The position numbers and the translations under genes were made by a program. Shown piece by piece: positions 5,961 through 10,521 of a DNA stretch of 10,521 nt. This stretch comes from Alphaproteobacteria bacterium (GTDB lineage: Bacteria; Pseudomonadota; Alphaproteobacteria; Rhodobacterales; Rhodobacteraceae), in the NCBI GenBank assembly GCA_024279075.1, contig JAJRRX010000449.1, positions 1-10,521 on the forward strand. Reading direction: 5' to 3'. Below the pieces are notes generated by a model. The model made no database searches. It was not told where the DNA came from and was given only the letters and a program-made list of their open reading frames with translations. Each line of letters opens with the position of its first letter. Position 1 is the stretch's first letter.

Positions 5961-7316
5961 ATGACAGAGCTAAATACACTCGAATCCGCCGGGCTTTTTG
6001 AAAAAAACGTGCCGCGTTATACAAGCTACCCGACCGCGCCGCATTTCCACGCGGATATCGGACGGCCCGATTTTGCTTTTTGGCTGGAAACGCTGGACAC
6101 TTCCAAGCCGGTTTCGCTTTATATTCACATCCCGTTTTGCGAGCGCCTATGCTGGTTTTGCGCCTGTCGCACCCAAGGTGTCACCTCCATTAGCCCCGTT
6201 GCGGCCTATGTGGATGTGCTGCTGCAAGAAATCGCCATGTTCAAAGCCACGCGCCCCGAGGGGCTAAAGCTCGGGCGGCTGCATTTTGGTGGTGGTTCGC
6301 CCACAATTCTCACGCCCGCGCTGATAGACACCTTAATGGCGGCGATTCTCGATGCCACACCCTTCGATGATGATTGCGAATTTTCGGTCGAAATTGACCC
6401 CACCGCCTGTAACGACGAAAAAATCGCAGCCTTCGCCCGCGGCGGCATGAATCGTGCCAGTATCGGCGTGCAGGATTTCAACCAAAAGGTGCAAGCGGCC
6501 ATTGGCCGGCCGCAAAGCTATGAGCTAACGCGTGATACGGTAGACAGCTTGCGCCGCCACGGCATTGCATCAGTGAATATAGATATGGTCTACGGACTAC
6601 CCTATCAGGGCCTTGCCGAGCTGAAAAACACAGTGGAGCTTGTGCAATCCCTCAACCCGGATCGCGTGGCGCTGTTTGGCTATGCCCATGTGCCTTGGAT
6701 GGCAAAGCGGCAACAAATGATTCCTGAGGAAAGCCTGCCGGGTGCTCATGAGCGCTTCGCACAAGCCGAAATGGCCGCCGAGATGTTTGCCACCAACGGT
6801 ATGGATGTGATCGGGATCGACCATTTTGCAAAACCCTCAGACAGCCTCGCCATCGCGGCGCGTAACGGCCACCTGCGGCGCAATTTTCAAGGCTATACGG
6901 ATGATCGCTGTGTCGCGCTGATCGGCCTCGGGGCTTCGTCTATTTCGCGGTTTCCCCAAGGGTATATCCAGAATAACGCCGCGACCACCAACTATATCAA
7001 GTCTATCCAATCCGGTGATTGGTCCGCAGCCAAGGGCTTTGCGCTTGGCATGGCCGACCAAGTACGCGCCCGCGTGATCGAGTCTTTGATGTGCGATTTT
7101 GAAATTGATTTAAACGCCCTGAAAGACGCGTTTGGTGACTTCGCAAAGCCGGTAGAGGCGGATTGCAAGCGGCTGATAAAGGATTACACAGGGTTTGTGG
7201 CCTTAGAGGGCAACACATTCCGCATCCTCCACAATGGTCGCCCCCTCACACGCATTATCGCATCAGGGTTTGATGCCTTTAACGCGCCAAACCACCGCCA
7301 CTCCAGCGCTATTTAA
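5961..7316 (+). CDS. hemN: Oxygen-independent coproporphyrinogen III oxidase (radical SAM), HemN
   Basis: The enzyme converts coproporphyrinogen III to protoporphyrinogen IX without O2, using S-adenosylmethionine, and acts in the cytoplasm in haem and (bacterio)chlorophyll synthesis. Counting from the ATG at 5961 (451 residues; E. coli HemN has 457), the landmarks are PRYTSYPT (18-25), the radical-SAM cluster CERLCWFCAC (C60, C64, C67, plus C69), GGGSP (110-114), IDMVYGLP, and IDHFAKP...RNFQGYT. These follow E. coli HemN closely. An in-frame ATG at 5904 has a strong ribosome site (AGGGGG, 5893-5898) and would add 19 residues. Those residues are absent from E. coli HemN and are encoded by the FNR box, so I prefer 5961 despite its weak ribosome site. 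HemN supplies haem to the cbb3 oxidase when oxygen is low. Confidence 0.95.
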   Translation: MTELNTLESAGLFEKNVPRYTSYPTAPHFHADIGRPDFAFWLETLDTSKPVSLYIHIPFCERLCWFCACRTQGVTSISPVAAYVDVLLQEIAMFKATRPEGLKLGRLHFGGGSPTILTPALIDTLMAAILDATPFDDDCEFSVEIDPTACNDEKIAAFARGGMNRASIGVQDFNQKVQAAIGRPQSYELTRDTVDSLRRHGIASVNIDMVYGLPYQGLAELKNTVELVQSLNPDRVALFGYAHVPWMAKRQQMIPEESLPGAHERFAQAEMAAEMFATNGMDVIGIDHFAKPSDSLAIAARNGHLRRNFQGYTDDRCVALIGLGASSISRFPQGYIQNNAATTNYIKSIQSGDWSAAKGFALGMADQVRARVIESLMCDFEIDLNALKDAFGDFAKPVEADCKRLIKDYTGFVALEGNTFRILHNGRPLTRIIASGFDAFNAPNHRHSSAI

Positions 7317-7332
7317 TACGGTAGGTTAAAGC

Positions 7333-7393
7333 CCCAACGCTCTCCCGCCTGTCGGGCATCATTTTGCTGCGCAAAACGGACCCTCCCGTTGGG
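7333..7393. other. Three-way-junction-like fold downstream of hemN
   Basis: An outer stem CCCAACG (7333-7339) pairs with CGTTGGG (7387-7393). Within it lie CCCG/CGGG (7344-7347, 7353-7356) and TTTTGC/GCAAAA (7362-7367, 7371-7376, 3-nt loop). Together they could fold as a branched structure starting 17 nt after the hemN stop. There is no T run after the outer stem, so it is not a standard intrinsic terminator. It may stabilise the hemN 3' end or belong to the repeat. Confidence 0.4.
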
Positions 7394-7632
7394 CGTGGCC
7401 TCGCTGCGCTCGGTGGCGGCGCGTTTAGCCCTGCGATTGTAGGCAAGTTGTGCGCGCGCCGCGCTGTTGCGGCAGCCCCCTTTTGCAGTATCGCCACAAG
7501 CGGACGCCTTTCAGCGCGGTGCGGGTAATGCCTCTCCAAAAACACAAGAGTTGACGCGCCGCTACCGAGCCAAAGGCGAGGCGTGGTCCGGGGCGCAGCA
7601 CCGGACAAAAAGGTGAGAAAAAACCGAAAGCC

Positions 7633-7675
7633 CTGCAAGGGGTGGGACCTCTTGGGGAGACCACACCCCTCGCAG
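7633..7675. other. Long imperfect hairpin within the intergenic repeat
   Basis: CTGC (7633-7636) pairs with GCAG (7672-7675), then after one mismatch AGGGGTG (7638-7644) pairs with CACCCCT (7664-7670). The stem continues through GG/CC and CTC/GAG (7649-7651, 7657-7659) around a small loop. That gives about 16 base pairs with minor interruptions. The high GC content makes it very stable on either strand, and no T run follows. Confidence 0.55.
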
Positions 7676-7780
7676 AAGGTTGGCGCGTTCTAGGCCCAAC
7701 AAGAACCCGCCAGCTTTCTTTGCCGAAGCCTTGCTCCGACAGGTGCATATTCAATTATACCCCCGCAAACGTCAATGACT

Positions 7781-7813
7781 ATTTTCTGTTTTGTTCGAAA
7801 ATGTACGTTTTGT
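7781..7813. promoter_or_regulatory. Upstream repeat cluster, possible distal GlpR half-site
   Basis: An inverted repeat ATTTTC/GAAAAT (7781-7786, 7797-7802) encloses TGTTCG (7792-7797). The heptamer GTTTTGT occurs twice (7788-7794 and 7807-7813), 19 bp apart. TGTTCG is the complement of the CGAACA half-sites found just before the glpR start, so this may be a second, distal binding site. GlpR is known to use multiple operators and looping in E. coli. Binding here is inferred. Confidence 0.35.
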
Positions 7814-7843
7814 CAGGTCGCTTTGATGCCCTCAAGAAACCAC

Positions 7844-7873
7844 TTGTTGTTTCGCGCGCTCCTATGCCATAAA
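7844..7873 (+). promoter_or_regulatory. Weak candidate promoter of the GlpR-like gene
   Basis: TTGTTG (7844-7849) and CATAAA (7868-7873, 4 of 6 to TATAAT) are separated by 18 bp. Transcription would begin near 7880, just upstream of the CGAACA repeats. The -35 match is poor (3 of 6), so this is only the best candidate by eye. Confidence 0.25.
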
Positions 7874-7882
7874 AGCACCCAT

Positions 7883-7907
7883 AACGAACATTTGCGAACA
7901 CGGAACA
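7883..7907. promoter_or_regulatory. CGAACA direct repeats before glpR, probable autoregulatory operator
   Basis: CGAACA occurs at 7885-7890 and 7895-7900, with a third variant CGGAACA at 7901-7907. From memory, E. coli GlpR operators are dyads of TGTTCG and CGAACA, and AACGAACATT at 7883-7892 fits one half. The repeats sit immediately before the ATG and next to the candidate start of transcription, a good position for self-repression. The 10-bp repeat spacing places the first two units on one DNA face. Confidence 0.5.
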
Positions 7908-7911
7908 CCGC

Positions 7912-8673
7912 ATGGCTCAAAACCTTCGACATGATGAAATTCTGAAAATCGCCCGTGATCTTGGCAAGGTGACTGTCGACGGGTTAAGCCGAGAGTTTGA
8001 GGTGACCGCCCAAACCATTCGGCGCGATCTCAGCGAGCTTTGCGAAATGGGGCACCTCACGCGAGTGCATGGTGGGGCCATTCCGCCCTCCTCCGTTATT
8101 AACCCCGGTTATGAAGAGCGCTCTCTGCTCGCTGTGCCGGAAAAGGAAGCGATGGCGGCGCTGTGTGCTAGTAAAATCCCTGATGGAGCTTCGATATTCC
8201 TGAATATCGGCACCACCACCGAGGCGGTGGCGCGGGCTTTGCTGAATCACAAAAACCTCATGGTTATCACCAATAATTTTAACGTTGCCAAAATTCTGTC
8301 CACCTCCCCCCATTCCGAGGTGATCGTAACTGGCGGAGTGCTGCGCCGCTCGGATGGCGGGCTTGTGGGGGATGTCGCCACTGAAATTATCCGCCAGTTT
8401 CGGGCAGATTATGCGGTGATCGGCATTGCCGCCATCGCGACAGACGGCACGCTGTTGGACCACGACTTCCGCGAAGTTCGTGTTACCCAAGCGATTATTG
8501 AAAACGCGCGGCAGGCTTTTTTGATGGCGGATGAGATCAAATATAATCGCCGCGCACCGGTGCGCATTGCCAGCCTATCAGATATGGATGCGTTTTTCAC
8601 CGATAGCCCACCCCCTGCGCGCATTCAAAAGCTGTGTGATGATAGTGAAGTTGCGGTGCATATTGCGAAATAG
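7912..8673 (+). CDS. glpR: DeoR-family transcriptional repressor, GlpR type (glycerol-3-phosphate regulon)
   Basis: The 253-residue protein has an N-terminal DeoR-type helix-turn-helix (RHDEILKIARDLGKV, then FEVTAQTIRRDLSEL at about 29-43, HGGA at 53-56). A C-terminal sugar-phosphate-sensing domain follows, with the DeoRC landmarks IGTTTEAVARALLNH (99-113), TNN (120-122) and VTGG (139-142). Recalled similarity to E. coli GlpR is high over the whole length, including SDGGLVGD, DGTLLDHDFREVR, AIIENAR and FTDSPPP, so glycerol 3-phosphate is the likely inducer. Other DeoR proteins share the fold but not these stretches. No glp catabolic gene is in the window, so its targets lie elsewhere apart from its own upstream region. 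The ribosome site (GGAACACCGC) is weak. Confidence 0.88.
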   Translation: MAQNLRHDEILKIARDLGKVTVDGLSREFEVTAQTIRRDLSELCEMGHLTRVHGGAIPPSSVINPGYEERSLLAVPEKEAMAALCASKIPDGASIFLNIGTTTEAVARALLNHKNLMVITNNFNVAKILSTSPHSEVIVTGGVLRRSDGGLVGDVATEIIRQFRADYAVIGIAAIATDGTLLDHDFREVRVTQAIIENARQAFLMADEIKYNRRAPVRIASLSDMDAFFTDSPPPARIQKLCDDSEVAVHIAK

Positions 8674-8718
8674 CTAAACTTTGGGGGCAAAGGCGGGTTT
8701 TATTACGGCTGGGATATT

Positions 8719-8733
8719 GAATATTCCGGAATA
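8719..8733. promoter_or_regulatory. Overlapping palindromes upstream of the cytochrome b561 gene
   Basis: GAATATTC (8719-8726) and TATTCCGGAATA (8722-8733) are both perfect palindromes and share five bases, giving alternating GAA-TA-TTC-CG-GAA units. They lie about 42-56 bp before the cytochrome b561 start, in the 101-bp gap after glpR, at a place where a regulator could act. No matching regulator family comes to mind, and no clear promoter hexamers accompany them. Confidence 0.35.
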
Positions 8734-8774
8734 AGCTGTAAGTGGCTGCTAACTAAACTCGCAAAGGACACTTC

Positions 8775-9275
8775 ATGGCACCCGTAACCAGCGGCTACAC
8801 CCGCATTCAAATCATCCTTCATTGGGCCATTGCCCTGCTGATCCTGTTTCAATTTGTTGGCTCCGAGGCGATTGAAGGGTTTGTGTCGGATATCGGCATT
8901 ACCACAGCGTCTTCTTCTGAAACCATTCCCTTGCTTGTGCGGGCGCATGTTATTGCCGGATTGCTCACCTTTGCTTTGATGTTGGCGCGTGTTTCTATGC
9001 GCTTTCTCAAAGGCGCGCCGGCATTGCCGAAGGATGAAGACCCGAAATTGAAAATGGCAGCCCACGCCACCCATGGCATTCTTTACCTTGCTCTTTTGCT
9101 AACCCCCATCAGCGGTGCTCTGGCATGGTTTGGCCAGATCGAGCTGGCAGATACCGCGCATCTGGTGCTCAAAACCGTGCTGATACTCTTTGTCGGCCTG
9201 CATATTGCCGCCGCGCTTTATCATCAGTTTGTGCTTAAAAACGGGCTAATCAAGCGGATGATGAAGGCAGGTTAA
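8775..9275 (+). CDS. Cytochrome b561 family membrane haem protein (CybB type)
   Basis: This 166-residue protein has four predicted membrane helices (about 12-29, 52-72, 98-118 and 129-151), the form of the bacterial two-haem b561 family. These proteins move electrons between quinol and partners in the membrane or periplasm. Candidate haem-ligating histidines are H16 (ILHWAIA), H58 (RAHVIAG), H97 or H100 (AAHATHG) and H143 (GLHIAAAL), with H150 close by. Length is typical and no periplasmic domain is fused. AAGGA (8764-8768) lies 6 nt before the ATG. It follows glpR on the same strand after 101 bp and ends at a strong terminator, so it is probably its own unit. The electron partner is unknown. 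Confidence 0.9.
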   Translation: MAPVTSGYTRIQIILHWAIALLILFQFVGSEAIEGFVSDIGITTASSSETIPLLVRAHVIAGLLTFALMLARVSMRFLKGAPALPKDEDPKLKMAAHATHGILYLALLLTPISGALAWFGQIELADTAHLVLKTVLILFVGLHIAAALYHQFVLKNGLIKRMMKAG

Positions 9276-9294
9276 CAAGCCTTCACAGCCAAAA

Positions 9295-9321
9295 AAAATG
9301 GCCCGAAGCGCGGGCCATTTT
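9295..9321. terminator. Bidirectional intrinsic terminator between convergent genes
   Basis: AAAATGGCCCG (9295-9305) and CGGGCCATTTT (9311-9321) are perfect 11-bp complements around the loop AAGCG. Eight A residues (9291-9298) extend the left side, giving a U run for the leftward transcript. The hairpin serves both the cytochrome b561 gene and the FadL-like gene that ends at 9342. Confidence 0.92.
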
Positions 9322-9341
9322 CAGTTTCAGTCCACTACGAT

Positions 9342-10385
9342 CTACATCGCAACAGAGAAATTCACGCCAATCCCAATGGCAGAGTTGTTCTCGAATGTGC
9401 CAGCCGCACCCGAAGAGTCTCCCAGCCAAATATACTTGGCACCACCAGAAATTTTGGTATTGCCCATAGTGTAGGTCAGGCCAGCACCGAGGCTAAAGAA
9501 GCCATCTGTTGGGGCCAGCGGGGTTGGGGCACCTTGCAAGTTGCGCTCATAACCAACCGTTACGGCCGCTGAAAGCGTATCGGATAATTTGCGGCCAACG
9601 CCAAAGTTGAAGGTTACGCGATCATCCGTGTAATCAACAATAGACCCGAGTGGGTAATTGGCGGGCGTTAAGTCAAACGCGGACCAGTCAACCCAGCGAA
9701 CGGAGCCGAATATCAGTGTTTTCGGGTTTACGCCGGTTTGGAATTCAAGGTTAATTGATTGTGGAGTCACAACATCCATAGTGCCAGCAACGGCCCCAAA
9801 TTCAAGCGTATCATGGGTTGTGGCAACCGTAGAACGGTAGGTAAGTGCAACCCGCAACGCGATATCAGGGATTTGAAAAGCGGCACCGGCAACATAGCCA
9901 AAGCCCGCAGCCGGGTCGGCGACGATCGAATAGCCGCCAACAAAAGGAACATCAGCTGTCGCTTGCATGGATTGGTAGGTTCCACCACCGAATAAAACGA
10001 TGCGATCTGTCACATCATAGCTGCCAATGACCGTTATGGCTGAAGACGAAAGGTCCGCTGCAGTTCCGGTGTAAAAGCCAGCAGTATACTCCGCAAGAGA
10101 GCCATAGGGCTGGTCAAAAATTATTGCGAGGCCAATTTTGTCGCCTATGTCGGTTTTATAAGCGCCAGAAAACCCAAAATAGTTTGGAGACATGGTGCCC
10201 GTATCCAAGGTGGCGGGGTCTATGCCCGAAACCGATGGCATGGCATAAGATACGCCAAATTCAACAAGGCTACCTTCTTCAAAAATAATATCAACCGATT
10301 GGCTTGTGCGTTCGATCCCGCCAGCCTGCACCATTGCGCTGCTGGCCAAAAGGGCCGCACCGGCCGCAATACTTATATTTTTCAT
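9342..10385 (-). CDS. OmpP1/FadL/TodX-family outer-membrane transport protein
   Basis: The 347-residue precursor has a signal peptide (residues 1-21, cleavage probable after MVQA before GGIERTSQS). A mature N-terminus with ERTSQSVDIIFEEG, typical of alphaproteobacterial FadL-like proteins, follows. The rest alternates aromatic and small residues as in a beta-barrel, including GFSGAYKTDIGDKIGLAIIFDQPYG, and ends with strands such as TYTMGNTKISGGAKYIWLGDSSG. FadL proteins let long-chain fatty acids or other hydrophobic compounds cross the outer membrane; the substrate here is not readable. It is shorter than E. coli FadL (about 420 mature residues). The last residue is Met rather than the usual terminal Phe of barrel proteins. 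The start has GGGAGG (10396-10391) 5 nt upstream. Confidence 0.9.
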   Translation of the reverse strand: MKNISIAAGAALLASSAMVQAGGIERTSQSVDIIFEEGSLVEFGVSYAMPSVSGIDPATLDTGTMSPNYFGFSGAYKTDIGDKIGLAIIFDQPYGSLAEYTAGFYTGTAADLSSSAITVIGSYDVTDRIVLFGGGTYQSMQATADVPFVGGYSIVADPAAGFGYVAGAAFQIPDIALRVALTYRSTVATTHDTLEFGAVAGTMDVVTPQSINLEFQTGVNPKTLIFGSVRWVDWSAFDLTPANYPLGSIVDYTDDRVTFNFGVGRKLSDTLSAAVTVGYERNLQGAPTPLAPTDGFFSLGAGLTYTMGNTKISGGAKYIWLGDSSGAAGTFENNSAIGIGVNFSVAM

Positions 10386-10429
10386 AGCTTCCTCCCAGAA
10401 ATAATTATCTGGCTTTAGCTTACCTAGGC

Positions 10430-10448
10430 GTCAATCGGCTGGTCAATC
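10430..10448. promoter_or_regulatory. Direct repeat GTCAATC upstream of the FadL-like gene
   Basis: GTCAATC occurs at 10430-10436 and 10442-10448, 12 bp apart, so the minus strand carries GATTGAC twice. Either copy could supply a TTGAC-type -35. TTGACG (10434-10429) is followed by GATAAT (10409-10404, 5 of 6 to TATAAT), but the 19-bp spacer is long. This is a possible promoter or a binding site for an unidentified regulator. Confidence 0.3.
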
Positions 10449-10478
10449 TTTACGCAACGGCAAGCGCAAGATTTATCC

Positions 10479-10505
10479 AATTTGTAACAAATTTAGCGCT
10501 AAATT
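10479..10505. promoter_or_regulatory. Two overlapping palindromes, probable operator
   Basis: AATTTGT-A-ACAAATT (10479-10493) and AATTTAGC-GCTAAATT (10490-10505) are both perfect inverted repeats and share AATT at 10490-10493. Such a compound site of 27 bp is unlikely by chance even in this AT-rich stretch. It lies about 94-120 bp upstream of the FadL-like start. It may control that gene or a gene to the right of the window. I cannot name the regulator. Confidence 0.5.
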
Positions 10506-10521
10506 CGGTCTCTGAGGGCAT

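Larger units (their letters stand above)
7317..7740. repeat. GC-rich, hairpin-filled intergenic stretch, probably a dispersed repeat
   Basis: No convincing gene is present. Minus-strand frames of 109 codons (7309-7638 and 7425-7754) overlap each other, are rich in Arg and Pro, and lack a ribosome site or recognisable domain. The region holds several inverted repeats: CCCAACG/CGTTGGG (7333-7339, 7387-7393) enclosing two small hairpins, GTCCGG/CCGGAC (7586-7591, 7601-7606), and a long hairpin at 7633-7675. The density of palindromes and the abrupt change to AT-richer DNA after about 7740 suggest a mobile or dispersed intergenic repeat. Copies elsewhere cannot be seen from here. Confidence 0.45.

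Noticed and set aside
7586..7606. GTCCGG/CCGGAC hairpin as a terminator
   Set aside because: It is followed by A residues on the plus strand and by a GC-rich sequence on the minus strand, so no U tract is made in either direction. I treat it as part of the structured repeat.
7309..7754. Two overlapping minus-strand frames of 109 codons after hemN
   Set aside because: They overlap each other in different frames, are rich in Arg and Pro, lack ribosome sites and coincide with hairpins. Such frames often arise in GC-rich repeats.
7642..7872. A 76-codon plus-strand frame before glpR
   Set aside because: It begins within the 7633-7675 hairpin, has no ribosome site or domain, and runs through the likely glpR regulatory region.
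7984..8490. A 168-codon minus-strand frame inside glpR
   Set aside because: It is antisense to a full-length, strongly recognisable GlpR-like protein.
8679..8706. Possible terminator after glpR (CTTTG/CAAAG hairpin followed by a T-rich stretch)
   Set aside because: The stem is only 5 bp and the T run begins several bases after it, so it is too weak to call.
1..10521. Searches by eye for CRISPR arrays, tRNA genes, IS ends, phage genes or toxin-antitoxin pairs
   Set aside because: No regularly spaced repeats, cloverleaf-like sequence, transposase or integrase motifs, or small paired toxin-antitoxin frames were seen.

Overview
The window looks like chromosomal DNA of an alphaproteobacterium, most likely order Rhodobacterales. 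This is an inference from gene order and protein sequence, because no rRNA is present. The core is a cbb3-type cytochrome oxidase operon (ccoNOQP) followed upstream by an fnrL-type regulator and a divergent hemN, an arrangement known from Rhodobacter sphaeroides. Coding density is high and gene ends carry compact bidirectional terminators.

Region 1-172 has no gene but carries an FNR-type box and a matching -10 element. These form a promoter that fires leftward out of the window through a hairpin-rich leader. Positions 173-1549 hold a divergent pair: a membrane-anchored or secreted LamG/DUF1080-like protein on the minus strand and a MarR-family regulator on the plus strand. The 99 bp between them contain two tandem MarR-type operators overlapping both candidate promoters. 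A hairpin at 1549-1580 ends marR and, from the other side, ccoP.

Positions 1597-5005 (minus strand) are ccoN, ccoO, ccoQ and ccoP, tightly packed and complete with haem and copper ligands. The assembly genes ccoGHIS are not here. fnrL (5127-5876, minus) encodes an oxygen-sensing Fe-S regulator of the FNR family. hemN (5961-7316, plus) encodes oxygen-independent coproporphyrinogen III oxidase. FNR boxes lie upstream of ccoN, between fnrL and hemN, and at 137-150. The core is therefore a low-oxygen module: FnrL senses falling oxygen, the high-affinity oxidase takes over respiration, and HemN supplies haem without O2.

Positions 7317-7911 (about 595 bp) contain no convincing gene. The first 420 bp are GC-rich and full of hairpins, and look like a dispersed intergenic repeat. 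The rest is AT-richer regulatory DNA in front of a GlpR-like DeoR-family repressor (7912-8673). A four-helix cytochrome b561 (8775-9275, plus) and an OmpP1/FadL-family outer-membrane protein (9342-10385, minus) converge on a perfect bidirectional terminator. Upstream of the FadL-like gene, two overlapping palindromes suggest a dedicated operator.

I see no phage, IS element, CRISPR array, tRNA or defence system. The window is mostly well-known biology. The open questions are regulatory: the MarR-LamG pair, the outward FNR promoter, the hemN start, the structured spacer and the orphan palindromes.
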